A program made the position numbers and the translations under genes. Positions 10,474-18,829 of a stretch of DNA of 64,000 bases are shown piece by piece. Under the pieces are notes generated by a model. The model was not told the origin of the DNA, did not search any database, and saw nothing but the letters and a program-made list of their open reading frames with translations. Numbering within the stretch: position 1 is the stretch's first letter; the number at the start of each line of letters is the position of its first letter. Origin of the DNA: Kribbibacterium absianum (GTDB taxonomy: Bacteria; Actinomycetota; Coriobacteriia; Coriobacteriales; Atopobiaceae); contig NZ_JASJEX010000003.1 in the NCBI RefSeq assembly GCF_030067705.1, positions 248,001 through 312,000 of the forward strand. The letters run 5' to 3'.

Positions 10474-11787
10474 ATGGGCCTGTTGGAACGCGTGGTCGCG
10501 GAACCGGAGGAGCCGGCGGCCCGTCCGCGCGAGCGGGCGGCGCTCGTGGAGCGTCTCCGGCGGGACGTGGTCGAGCGCATGGGCGCACCGGCAGTGGCGG
10601 GCCTCGTCCGTTCGGCCGAGACGGGGCGTGCTGCCGAGGAGCTGGGCGCTGCCTGCGAGGCGGTGCTCAGCGGCGACGGGTACCGGAACGTGCCGACTGC
10701 AGAGCGCGGGGCCCTGGTGCGCGAAGTGCTCGACCAGGTGCTTGGGCTTGGCGCGCTGCAGCCCTTGATGGACGACCCTGGCGTCACCGAGGTGATGGTC
10801 AACGGCACGGGCTCCCTCTTCTACGAGAAGGACGGCGCCCTGCACCCCACGGCCCGCGTTTTCGACAACCGCGACCAGATCCTTCGGGTGGTGGATCGGA
10901 TCCTTGCCCCGCTCGGCCGGCGCCTGGACGAGTCCTCGCCCATCGTGAACGCGCGTCTGGCGAGCGGCGACCGCGTGAACGCGGTGATCGACCCGGTGGC
11001 CGTCGACGGGCCCTACGTCACGATCCGCCGGTTCACCGGGCGCATCCGCTCGCTCGACCGGCTCGTGGAGCTGGGCGCGATGCCCGTGTGGCTCGCGCAG
11101 CTGCTGAGCTGGGCGGTCAAGGCCCGGCAGGCCATCGCGGTGGCGGGCGGCACGGGCTCGGGCAAGACGACCCTGCTCAACGCGCTGTCCCACGAGATCC
11201 CGGCGAGCGAGCGCGTGATCACCATCGAGGACTCTGCGGAGCTCTCGTTCAAGGGGCACCCGCACGTGGTGCGCCTCGAGGCCCGCGCGGCGTCGATCGA
11301 GGGCACCGGCGAGGTCACGATCCGCCAGCTCGTCACCAACGCCCTCCGCATGCGGCCGGACCGCATCGTCGTGGGCGAGGTGCGCGGGGCCGAGGCGGTG
11401 GACATGCTGCAGGCGATGAACACGGGGCACGACGGGTCGCTCACGACGCTGCACGCTGGCACCGAGCGCGAGGCGGTCTCTCGCCTCGTGCTGATGGCGC
11501 GCCTCGGCATGGACCTGCCGGCGTCGTTGCTCGAGGAACAGGTGGCCACGGCCCTCGACCTCATGGTCATGGGCAAGCGCCTGCCGGACGGCGCCCGGCG
11601 CGTCACGACCGTCTCGGCCGTGGAGCGGGACGAAGGGGGACGTGCGCGCCTGGTCCCGCTTGTGGACTACGACGAGCCGAACGATGCCTGGCGCCTTGTG
11701 AGGGAGCCGGAGTTCGTCGGACGCCTGCCGGCGTTGCGGATCGCCGCAGAGGGGGAGGTGCAGCGATGGCGCACGAGCTGTGGCTGA
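10474..11787 (+). CDS. tadA: Tad pilus assembly/secretion ATPase TadA (CpaF)
   Basis: Hexameric secretion ATPase that drives pilus extrusion. It carries an N-terminal helical region, the sensor pattern VTEVMVNG (residues 104-111), Walker A GGTGSGKTT (225-233), the Asp box ITIEDSAEL and Walker B VVGEVRG. Length is 437 residues, as usual. It starts directly after tadZ with GAAGGAGG seven bases upstream. Its last 22 bases overlap tadB. Confidence 0.95.
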   Translation: MGLLERVVAEPEEPAARPRERAALVERLRRDVVERMGAPAVAGLVRSAETGRAAEELGAACEAVLSGDGYRNVPTAERGALVREVLDQVLGLGALQPLMDDPGVTEVMVNGTGSLFYEKDGALHPTARVFDNRDQILRVVDRILAPLGRRLDESSPIVNARLASGDRVNAVIDPVAVDGPYVTIRRFTGRIRSLDRLVELGAMPVWLAQLLSWAVKARQAIAVAGGTGSGKTTLLNALSHEIPASERVITIEDSAELSFKGHPHVVRLEARAASIEGTGEVTIRQLVTNALRMRPDRIVVGEVRGAEAVDMLQAMNTGHDGSLTTLHAGTEREAVSRLVLMARLGMDLPASLLEEQVATALDLMVMGKRLPDGARRVTTVSAVERDEGGRARLVPLVDYDEPNDAWRLVREPEFVGRLPALRIAAEGEVQRWRTSCG

Positions 11788-12689
11788 GTGCCGCCGCGGC
11801 AGGCGCGGCCGCGTTGACAGTGACGTCGGGTCTTCGTGGCGTGGCCCGGCCGCGCAACGAGGTGCTGTGGTTGTTGGAGCGCACGGGCGAGCGTACGGTC
11901 CCGCTCCTGGCGTGGCGGCCCTGGGCGGTGGCGACGCGCGAGATGGGCGCAGCAGCCGTCAAACACGGCCACGAGCTGTCGCGGCTGCAGGCGTGCGGAG
12001 CGGTGGCCTGGGGCGTGGGCGGCGTCGGCATCGGCTGCGCGGTTCTCGCCTGGTCCCCGGTGGCGTTCCCGCTCGGGGTCGTGGGGGCGACGGCGCTGCT
12101 CGTGCCGCTGGCCTCCGCGTGGGAGCGCGCGCGGCGCCGGCGGGCGACGGACAGCCTCCCGGATGCGTACCGGTCGCTGGCGGGCGCGCTCGGCACTGGT
12201 CGCACCTTGGCGCAGGCGGTGGAGTACGTGGGCCGTCATGCGGAGGGCGAGGTGGGCGCGGCCTTCGAGGCGGCGTCGCTCGAGCTTTCCTGCGGATCCT
12301 CGCTCGACCGCGCGCTTGAGGTGCTCGCGGGGGCGCTGCCGCCTGGCACGGCGGGTCTCCTTGTGACGGCGCTCGAGGTCTCGCAGCGCACGGGCGCCCC
12401 GCTGCGCGGGTTGCTCGAGGAGGCAGCGTCCCTCTTGGAGGAGCGCGCTGGGCTCGTGCGGTTGCTCCAGACCAAGACGGCGCAGGCGCGGCTCTCGGCC
12501 CGGGTGGTGATGGCGCTCCCGGCGGCGCTCGTGCTTCTGTTGGCGCTGTTGTCGCCGGACTTTCGGGACGGCGTGGCCACACCAATAGGCGCGGCGTCGC
12601 TGGCGATCGCGGCGCTGCTCGACCTGGCGGCGCTCGCCCTCATGCGCTTGATCATGCGGGGCGCGGTGCCCCGGGAGTCGGAGCCGTGA
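11766..12689 (+). CDS. tadB: Tad pilus inner-membrane platform protein TadB
   Basis: GspF-type membrane platform of the Tad machine. There are two hydrophobic stretches near residues 85-118 and two at the C-terminus, flanking the T2SSF domain (SLPDAYRSLAGALGTGRTLAQAVEYVGRHAEGEV). Length is 307 residues. The ATG at 11766 lies inside the tadA end, and its stop overlaps the next start (GTGA), so the three genes are translationally coupled. Confidence 0.88.
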   Translation: MAHELWLSAAAAGAAALTVTSGLRGVARPRNEVLWLLERTGERTVPLLAWRPWAVATREMGAAAVKHGHELSRLQACGAVAWGVGGVGIGCAVLAWSPVAFPLGVVGATALLVPLASAWERARRRRATDSLPDAYRSLAGALGTGRTLAQAVEYVGRHAEGEVGAAFEAASLELSCGSSLDRALEVLAGALPPGTAGLLVTALEVSQRTGAPLRGLLEEAASLLEERAGLVRLLQTKTAQARLSARVVMALPAALVLLLALLSPDFRDGVATPIGAASLAIAALLDLAALALMRLIMRGAVPRESEP

Positions 12690-13300
12690 GCGGGGAGCTG
12701 GCCGGCGCGGCTGTGGCAGCCGGCTGCGCGGTCTTGGTGCTGACTGGAGGCGGGTGTGGCCGTCCGGCGATACGGCAGGCTCGTGCGCCTCTGACGCTGA
12801 CGCTGGAACCGCTGCGTCGGGTCGCGGATCGGGCGCGGCAGGCTGCCCGCAGTGAGCGGTGCGAGGCCCAGGCGCCCGAGATGCTCGACATCGTGACGCT
12901 CGGGCTCTCGGCCGGGCTCTCGTTCGATGCGGCGCTGTCGCTCTACGTGGACCGCGAAGAGGGGCCGCTGCCCGAGGGGCTGGCCGGCGCTCGGGCCGCT
13001 TGGGAGGTGGGCGATGCCAGCCGCTCGGAGGCGCTGGCCCAGGCCGCAGCAGAGCTGGGGTCACCCGCCGTGGAGCGGTTCGCGGGCGCGGTGACCGAGG
13101 CGCTCGAGTTCGGCGCGCCGTTGGCCGCGACGTTGCAGCGTCAGGCGCACGGGCTGCGCGAGGAGCAGCGCCGGGCGGCAGAGGAGGCCGTCGAGAAGGT
13201 CCCGGTGAAGCTGCTCGGGCCCCTCGCCGGGCTCGTGGTGCCGGCGATGCTGCTCGCAATCCTGGGGCCCTTGCTGTCCGGGGCTCTCTCGATGGGATGA
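12686..13300 (+). CDS. tadC: Tad pilus inner-membrane platform protein TadC-like
   Basis: Second GspF-type platform protein. The T2SSF pattern MLDIVTLGLSAGLSFDAALSL starts near residue 66 and a C-terminal hydrophobic segment (LAGLVVPAMLLAILGPLLSGAL) closes the protein. Length is 204 residues, shorter than the usual 270-310, mostly through loss of N-terminal residues. The GTG start overlaps the tadB stop by four bases. Confidence 0.85.
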   Translation: MSGELAGAAVAAGCAVLVLTGGGCGRPAIRQARAPLTLTLEPLRRVADRARQAARSERCEAQAPEMLDIVTLGLSAGLSFDAALSLYVDREEGPLPEGLAGARAAWEVGDASRSEALAQAAAELGSPAVERFAGAVTEALEFGAPLAATLQRQAHGLREEQRRAAEEAVEKVPVKLLGPLAGLVVPAMLLAILGPLLSGALSMG

Positions 13301-13347
13301 AACGGGACGGCGACAAGGACGCCCGCGAAGGGCGGAAAGGAGCGGAG

Positions 13348-13524
13348 ATGTCGGTGTTCGAGCGGCTGCGGCATGTGGCGGACGAGGAGTCAGGCCAGGG
13401 CACGACGGAGTACGCGATCCTCGTGGGGGTGCTCGTGCTCATAGCCATCGTGGCGGTGGTCGCGTTCCGCGACCGGGTCCAGCAGCTGTGGACGTCCATC
13501 GCCGACGGCATCAACTCGCTGTGA
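13348..13524 (+). CDS. flp: Flp-type major pilin
   Basis: 58-residue prepilin. It has the class IVb processing signature G followed by four residues and EY (GQGTTEY), then a hydrophobic helix (AILVGVLVLIAIVAVVAF). The ATG at 13348 has AAAGGAG upstream. A longer start at 13297 is possible but adds only a charged leader. A prepilin peptidase (TadV) is not in this window, so processing must come from elsewhere in the genome. Confidence 0.9.
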   Translation: MSVFERLRHVADEESGQGTTEYAILVGVLVLIAIVAVVAFRDRVQQLWTSIADGINSL

Positions 13525-13541
13525 CGCGGAAGGGGCGAGCG

Positions 13542-14054
13542 ATGGCCGCATGCGCGGCGGCGCTGCTCGTCGTGGTGTTGGCGGCGGGCTGGGCCGCTCG
13601 GGAGGGCACCGGTGGACAGGCACCTCGGGCGTCGGACGAGCAGGCGCAGCCCCGCGACGGGCAGCCCGTCGATGAGCCGGAGGACGGGGCGGCTGCAGAC
13701 GACCAGGGTGGGGCGCCCGTGAACGCGGACGACCTGTGGTCGCGGGCGCTCGCGGACGGACGTGCCACGCGCACCGAGCGGGAGTTCCCCTCGGAGCTCC
13801 CGGACGCTGCGGCGACGGTGTTGGAGGAGTACCGGACGGGTTCGTGGCAGTTGCTCCAGGCTGGCTACCTGGATCTGCTCGGTCGCTGCTGGGGCTGTGT
13901 GGCGATGGCCCCCGACAAAGTGCAGGTGTGCGTCCTGAGCGAGACCGACCTCGGCACGAGCCATGCCGACGTGCTCGCGCTGAGTCCGAAGGACTGGCAG
14001 GACGGCGGTGCGGTCGGTCGCGCGGGTGCGGACGCGCTGACGGAGGCGGCATGA
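13542..14054 (+). CDS. Secreted/membrane-anchored protein of the Tad locus, unknown
   Basis: No family recognised. The protein has an N-terminal hydrophobic segment (ACAAALLVVVLAAGWAA), a polar proline/glutamine-rich stretch and a folded-looking C-terminal part with three cysteines (CWGCVA ... CVL). Length is 170 residues. The ATG at 13542 has GAAGGGG upstream; an alternative GTG at 13521 overlaps the flp stop. Its place directly behind the pilin and before small pilin-like genes suggests a pilus accessory role (inference). Confidence 0.6.
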   Translation: MAACAAALLVVVLAAGWAAREGTGGQAPRASDEQAQPRDGQPVDEPEDGAAADDQGGAPVNADDLWSRALADGRATRTEREFPSELPDAAATVLEEYRTGSWQLLQAGYLDLLGRCWGCVAMAPDKVQVCVLSETDLGTSHADVLALSPKDWQDGGAVGRAGADALTEAA

Positions 14055-14281
14055 ACGGGAGGGGCCATGGGCGGCGCGGGCGCGGTGCGGCAGAGGACCG
14101 AGGGCAGGCGACGGTCGAGCAGGCTGTCGTGCTCTTCGCGCTGCTCGCCCTGGTGGTGGCGCTTGGTGCCGTGTGGCGCGCCGGCACGTCAGGAACGTTC
14201 GCGCGGTTGGCGGAGGCGGCCGCGTCGCACGGCGCCGGGGCCACGACGCTGGCACAGGTGCAGGACGTGCTCCTGTACTGA
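14051..14281 (+). CDS. Small TadE/pilin-like protein
   Basis: 76 residues: a basic leader, then GQATVEQAVVLFALLALVV, which matches the glycine plus +5 glutamate layout of class IVb pseudopilins. The start overlaps the preceding stop (ATGA). Probably a minor pilin processed by the same prepilin peptidase as Flp. Confidence 0.65.
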   Translation: MNGRGHGRRGRGAAEDRGQATVEQAVVLFALLALVVALGAVWRAGTSGTFARLAEAAASHGAGATTLAQVQDVLLY

Positions 14282-14282
14282 T

Positions 14283-14756
14283 CCGGCGAGAACCCACCCG
14301 GCAGAGGAGTGCGGCCAGGCGAGCGTGGAGCTTGCAGCGCTGTTGCCGGTGCTGCTCGTGGTGGTGGGGCTTCTCGTGCAGCCGGCGTGCCTCTTCTACG
14401 CCCGTGCGGTGATGGGCGCCGCGGCGGCAGAAGGGGCGCGCGTGCTCGCGACGAAGGCCGCCGGCGTCACGGACGAGCAGGTCACCGCCTTCGTGAGGCG
14501 GCGCCTCGCGGCCGTGCCGAACTCGCCGCTCTGGCATGAGGGCGACTGGGAGGTGGAGGTGGACGGCTCGGAGGGCTCGGCGGAGGCGAGGGTCAGGGTG
14601 AAGGGCCGGGCGCGACCATGGCCGCTGCTCGGGTGGGTCGCGGCGGCGTTCGCGGACGCTGCGGACGGCCTCGTGACGCTCGACGTGGAGGTGAAGGGCG
14701 CCGTGCGCCCAAGCTGGTTGGGAGGGAGCTATGGGGACTGGAAGGGCGCGTGGTGA
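14283..14756 (+). CDS. TadE-like minor pilin, start codon unclear
   Basis: The frame encodes EECGQASVELAALLPVLLVV, a textbook TadE leader and hydrophobic helix, followed by about 120 residues of pseudopilin-like sequence (ARAVMGAAAAEGARVLATK). There is no ATG, GTG or TTG between the end of the preceding gene and this motif. The nearest in-frame starts are TTG 14163/GTG 14166, inside the preceding gene, and GTG 14325, which would remove the processing site. The coordinates given here are the supported coding stretch, not a proven start. A frameshift joining it to the preceding small pilin, or a sequence error, would also explain this. It overlaps the next gene by 26 bases. Confidence 0.65.
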   Translation, partial: PARTHPAEECGQASVELAALLPVLLVVVGLLVQPACLFYARAVMGAAAAEGARVLATKAAGVTDEQVTAFVRRRLAAVPNSPLWHEGDWEVEVDGSEGSAEARVRVKGRARPWPLLGWVAAAFADAADGLVTLDVEVKGAVRPSWLGGSYGDWKGAW

Positions 14757-16800
14757 GTGGCGGCCGTCGCGGCCGACCCGTCTGTGGGGCATCGACCTCT
14801 TTCTGGACGAGGAGGGCGGCTCGACCACCGTGACGGTGGCTGTCTCGCTCCTGGCCAGCCTGGCGCTCGTGTTCGCGCTCGTGCAGGTGGCGTGGGTCGG
14901 CTCTCGCGCCGGCGACGTGCAGGCCGTGGCGGACTCCGCCGCGCTCTCGGCCATGGCGCCGGTGAAGGCGTTCCGCACGGTCGCGCAGGTGGCCGACGCG
15001 ACCGTTCTCTCGCTCGGCCTCACCGGTCTCATGATGGTGGGCGCCGGTGCGGTGACGGCGCTTGTCCCGGGGCTCGGGCCCGCCGGGCTGCGGGTGGTGG
15101 AAGCGGGTCGCTCGGTGCTCGAGAGCAGGCGCACGTTCGCGCAGTCGGCCGCCGAGGGGCTCGAGAGGCTCGAGAAGGCGGTTCCCGCCGCCATGGCCGC
15201 GCAGTCGTGGTCGGTGGTGAGGGCCAACAGCGCCGGGGCCGTCTCGTACAACGGGCTCGCGATTCCGTACCCGGCCACGGGGTCCTCGAGCTATGGGCTC
15301 GCCGACGACGTCCAGGCCTCGGTGGACTCGTTGTCCCAGGCGGCCGAGGATATGGCGGCCGCCTCCGATGCCGCGAAGGCCGAGCACGACGCTGCGGACG
15401 CCGCCCTCGAGAAGGGCTGGCGCGCCGACTGCGTGGACGACCCTTCGTGTGCCCGGTCGCGGGCGAGCCGTTTGGCGGGGCTCTCCGGCTCGGCGAACCC
15501 GGGCTGTCCGCACAAGGAGGGTTGGAGCTTCGGCATGGCGCTTCGGCGGGCCCGCGCGTACTACACGGCACGGGCGGCCTCTGAGGCGCCGACGTCGTCG
15601 AGCACCGAGGAGCGGGCGCGCTCGGCCCTGCGCTCTGCCTATTACGCCTACGCGCTCCGTGCGCTCAACCAGGGCTGTGTCACGGAGTCGGGCAACCGGG
15701 TGAGCGTGAGCCTGCCCGAGCTTGCCCACAACGCCGACACCACGCGCGCGTCGACCCTCTACACGGAGTCCCGATGGCCGTGCACCGAGGAAGAAGGCGG
15801 TCGCACTGCCCATGCGTTCTCGGGATGTCCGGGCGCGACGGGGGCCTCGAGCGGTGTGGCGTCGGTGGCGGACGTGGAGTCCGGCACTTGTCGGCGGTGC
15901 GAGGTGTGCGGGCTCGACCTGGCCTCGCTCGGCGCCGTGGCCTCGGCCTCGTACAACATCGACAACGGCTTCGAGCACTACTGGGCGCAGATCGTCGCGG
16001 CGTCCCGTGAGTGGGAGCCGGCCGAGAACGCCGCGCGAGCAGCAGAAGAGCGCTCCCGCGCCGCAGCCGAGCAGGGCGCCAGCCTCTTCGACCGTGCGCT
16101 GGAGGCGCTCGCGGTGCCACGGCCGAGCCTCAAGCCGCCCGGTTACCTCGGAGCCGTTGCGCTCGTCGCGCGGCCCGGGGCCCAGGCGACCGGCTCGCTG
16201 GTGTCCGCGTTCTCGGGGGAAGCGTCGCTGCCTGCCGGCTGTGCCATCGCCGGGGCGTGCCTGGCCGCCGAGGACGCGACGGGCCAGGAGAACGTGCTGG
16301 CACGGTTCTTCGACTCGATGAGCCAGGGGGAGGAGGCGGGCGTCGCCGGCGTGCTGCAAGGGGTCGTGGGCCTGTGGGGCGAGCTGCTCGTGGGCTACGG
16401 CGGCGCGTACGGGTCCGTCTCGGACGCGGCGGGCAGGCTGCTCGATGGTCTCGACGCCGTGGGAGCGTCGTCAGTGGCCACGTGGCTCAAGGACAAGGTG
16501 GGGAGCCTGGTCGCGGCGGCCGGCTTCGAGCCGGCGGACCTGCGGCTGCGGAAGCCCGTGCTCTGCAACACGCAGGACATCCTCTCGGCGGACGGCTCGT
16601 CCACGGCGGCGGACCTGCGGCGATACCTGCAGGCCATGCCCGCGGACGGCACGCCGGCCGAGATGTTGGCGGCCTTCGGGCGCACGGTGCGGGACGACCT
16701 GGGCGAGCAGGAGCTGACCATCGCAGAGCTCACCGTGCCCGGCACGTCGATCAGCGTGCCCTTCAAGGTCAAGGTCAAGACCCTTTGGGGCGGCTCATGA
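14731..16800 (+). CDS. TadG-like pilus-associated protein
   Basis: Large 689-residue protein with one N-terminal membrane helix (TTVTVAVSLLASLALVFALVQV, about residues 32-53) preceded by a short acidic patch, the pattern of the TadE/TadG-like family. A long extracellular part follows, rich in alanine/serine helices and with several cysteines (for example CRRCEVC near residue 390). TadG-type proteins are anchored minor components of Tad systems. The ATG at 14731 lies in the end of the TadE-like gene, and the stop overlaps the next start (ATGA). Confidence 0.72.
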   Translation: MGTGRARGEWRPSRPTRLWGIDLFLDEEGGSTTVTVAVSLLASLALVFALVQVAWVGSRAGDVQAVADSAALSAMAPVKAFRTVAQVADATVLSLGLTGLMMVGAGAVTALVPGLGPAGLRVVEAGRSVLESRRTFAQSAAEGLERLEKAVPAAMAAQSWSVVRANSAGAVSYNGLAIPYPATGSSSYGLADDVQASVDSLSQAAEDMAAASDAAKAEHDAADAALEKGWRADCVDDPSCARSRASRLAGLSGSANPGCPHKEGWSFGMALRRARAYYTARAASEAPTSSSTEERARSALRSAYYAYALRALNQGCVTESGNRVSVSLPELAHNADTTRASTLYTESRWPCTEEEGGRTAHAFSGCPGATGASSGVASVADVESGTCRRCEVCGLDLASLGAVASASYNIDNGFEHYWAQIVAASREWEPAENAARAAEERSRAAAEQGASLFDRALEALAVPRPSLKPPGYLGAVALVARPGAQATGSLVSAFSGEASLPAGCAIAGACLAAEDATGQENVLARFFDSMSQGEEAGVAGVLQGVVGLWGELLVGYGGAYGSVSDAAGRLLDGLDAVGASSVATWLKDKVGSLVAAAGFEPADLRLRKPVLCNTQDILSADGSSTAADLRRYLQAMPADGTPAEMLAAFGRTVRDDLGEQELTIAELTVPGTSISVPFKVKVKTLWGGS

Positions 16801-17261
16801 GGAGCTGGTGGGCTGAGGAGAGGGGTCAGGCGGTCGTGGAGCTGGCCGCCCTGCTGCCGGTGGTGCTGGTGGTGGCGCTCGTCGCGATTAACCTCGGCCG
16901 CTTCTTGGAGCTCTCGGCGCGGTTCGACCGGGTGTCGCTCGACGCGGCGCTCGCCCACGGCGCGGCGCCGGCCGGGGAGCAGGACGCGCAGTCGGCCTGC
17001 GAGCAGGCGAGAGAGGCGATCGTCCAGGCCCTCGACGCCGATGACGCCGAGGTGGAGGTGAGAGCCGAGCGTCTGGACCCTGTGGAGGACGGGCTGCTCG
17101 CCTTTGTGCCGGGACGCGTGCGCTTCGTGTGCACGCTGCGGTATCGGCCGCGCCCCCAGGGGTTCTCGGTGGCTGGTGTGCCCTTGGGCGCGCCGGTGGC
17201 GCTGGAGCACACGCGCGAGGTTGTGGTGGACGTGGGGTCCGTGGGTCTGGGATTGGGGTGA
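16797..17261 (+). CDS. TadE-like minor pilin
   Basis: 154 residues. The N-terminus reads EERGQAVVELAALLPVVLVVALVAI, with the glycine cleavage site and conserved glutamate of TadE. The rest is an alpha/beta pseudopilin-like domain (EVEVRAERLDP ... FVCTLRYRPRPQG). It starts four bases before the end of the TadG-like gene (ATGA overlap), so it belongs to the same translation unit. Confidence 0.78.
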   Translation: MRSWWAEERGQAVVELAALLPVVLVVALVAINLGRFLELSARFDRVSLDAALAHGAAPAGEQDAQSACEQAREAIVQALDADDAEVEVRAERLDPVEDGLLAFVPGRVRFVCTLRYRPRPQGFSVAGVPLGAPVALEHTREVVVDVGSVGLGLG

Positions 17262-17264
17262 GCG

Positions 17265-17606
17265 ATGGAGTCGTTGGTGGGGTATTGCCGGGGCCGCCAG
17301 AGCGTGGCGATGCCGGTGTCGTCATTGGAGCGGTTCTGGGAGCGCCTGCGGGGGCTGATGGATCCGATGGTCCGTGGCTGGGTGCTGCTGGATCGATGCG
17401 CGAGCGTGCACACCTGGGGCATGCGGGAGCCCTGCGACCTGGCATGGCTCGACGAGCGCGGCCAGGTCACGAGGGTGGACCGGGACGTGCCCCCTCGGTC
17501 CGTGAGGTGGGATCCAGGGGCCGCGGCGGTTCTGGAACGGAGGTCCCACAGGGGGCTGTGGCCGGAGGTGGGGGAGCGCTGGTTCTTTGAGCGAGCGGCC
17601 GCGTGA
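17265..17606 (+). CDS. DUF192 family protein
   Basis: 113 residues. The segment from GLMDP to DVPPRSV contains the family core: a hydrophobic strand, then SVHTWGMREPCDLAWLDERG, which corresponds to the usual SVHTFGM..PID..FLD motif. The biochemical role of DUF192 is unknown. It starts three bases after the TadE-like gene, so it travels with the pilus locus; a link to pilus function is only contextual. Confidence 0.7.
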   Translation: MESLVGYCRGRQSVAMPVSSLERFWERLRGLMDPMVRGWVLLDRCASVHTWGMREPCDLAWLDERGQVTRVDRDVPPRSVRWDPGAAAVLERRSHRGLWPEVGERWFFERAAA

Positions 17607-17647
17607 GAGGGCGGCCGCGTGAAGGAGGCCGAGAGAGGAGAGCGGAG

Positions 17648-18415
17648 ATGGGGACGAGCGAGATTCGGGTGATCGAGGGTCGGGCAGTGCCGTGGGACGA
17701 GGGAGGGCCCGCGCGACAGCTCGCGCCGGCGCCCGGGTTCAAGGCGTGCCCGCAGTGCGGGGCGCTTGTGTTCGAGGACATGGACACCTGCTACGGGTGC
17801 CTGTTCAGCTTCTCGGAGGCCGAGCAGGACGCGGACGTGACGCAGCAATGGTCGCCGACGTGGCTCGAGGGCGGGATGTCCGTGCTGGAAGACGGCCTCG
17901 GCGATTTGGAGGAACCGCCCGAGGCGCCCGGGGATGTCTGCGACCAATACGAGGACGCTGCGCCTGACGCCCTTGCGATGGTGCCCCCGTGGGAGGAGGC
18001 CGAGCCGGCTGTCGTCGAGCCAGAGTCGCACCGGGCCCCCGACGCCGATGCCACCTGCGACCTCGGGGCGTTGCTCGGCCCTGAGCCCGCGTGGGGCGTC
18101 CGCGTGAGTTGGAACGGCCTCGAGGCGGTGGTCGCGCTGCCGGGAACGGGGCTCACGGTCGGCCGCGACCCAGGCTGCGGCGTGGTGCTTCCGTCGCAGT
18201 GCGTCTCGCGTCGCCACGTGGCTGTGAGACCTGAGGGCGTCGATGTGGTTGTGGAGGATCTGGGGGCGCGCAACCCTGCCGTCCTCGCAGGTCAGCCGGT
18301 TGTTGGGCGCGTCGTGTGGCCACCCGGGGCGCCTCTGGAGGTTTGCGGCGCCAAGTTCTCGCTCGTTCAGCTTGACCCCCGCGAAGCGGATGCTATAGTG
18401 AATGGGCGCTTTTGA
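17648..18415 (+). CDS. Zinc-ribbon and FHA domain protein
   Basis: 255 residues. A four-cysteine zinc ribbon (C34, C37, C48, C51) is followed by an acidic linker and a C-terminal FHA domain (LTVGRDPGCGVVLPSQCVSRRH, about residues 169-190), which in other proteins binds phosphothreonine. The GR and SxxH core residues are present, so binding may be retained. The ATG at 17648 follows AGAGGAG. It is the last gene before tRNA-Phe; no kinase is encoded in the window. Confidence 0.8.
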   Translation: MGTSEIRVIEGRAVPWDEGGPARQLAPAPGFKACPQCGALVFEDMDTCYGCLFSFSEAEQDADVTQQWSPTWLEGGMSVLEDGLGDLEEPPEAPGDVCDQYEDAAPDALAMVPPWEEAEPAVVEPESHRAPDADATCDLGALLGPEPAWGVRVSWNGLEAVVALPGTGLTVGRDPGCGVVLPSQCVSRRHVAVRPEGVDVVVEDLGARNPAVLAGQPVVGRVVWPPGAPLEVCGAKFSLVQLDPREADAIVNGRF

Positions 18416-18427
18416 CGCGCCACATTT

Positions 18428-18506
<79 letters not shown>

Positions 18507-18513
18507 AATGAAT

Positions 18514-18546
18514 GGCCTACCTGCGATTTCGCAGGTAGGCCTTTTT
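18514..18546 (+). terminator. Terminator of tRNA-Phe, supplied by element A
   Basis: A perfect 12-bp stem (18514-18525 with 18530-18541), a four-base loop and five T residues lie 10 bases after the tRNA. It is inside element A. Confidence 0.9.
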
Positions 18547-18829
18547 CGTGGGGAGCAAGCGGGCGGGTCTGGAAGGAAAACAGGGAGGAAAACCGTGCAA
18601 GTTTCGCCCACATTGCGCGCGCAAACGTTCAATAGTGCAATGGATTCCTTCACGCCGTTTCCACGTTCCTGGTTCCGGGCGGCTGCTATCGCCGGCTTGA
18701 GAAAAAGGAGCCGAACCTCTGAAACTGGGACACGCAGGTGCACTGCGTCTAACCGGATTATTGAACCTTCGAGTTATGTGTGGGAACGTTGCTTGAAGAC
18801 ATCTGAACATTCGGATTTGGAGCGTTCCC

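Noticed and set aside
14067-14282. Upstream extension of the TadE-like frame to ATG 14067
   Set aside because: The extension is an out-of-frame, arginine-rich reading of the small pilin gene and its ribosome site is too close.
11667-15278. 1203-codon open frame on the minus strand
   Set aside because: Antisense to the Tad genes; arginine/proline-rich translation typical of a shadow frame in high-GC DNA.
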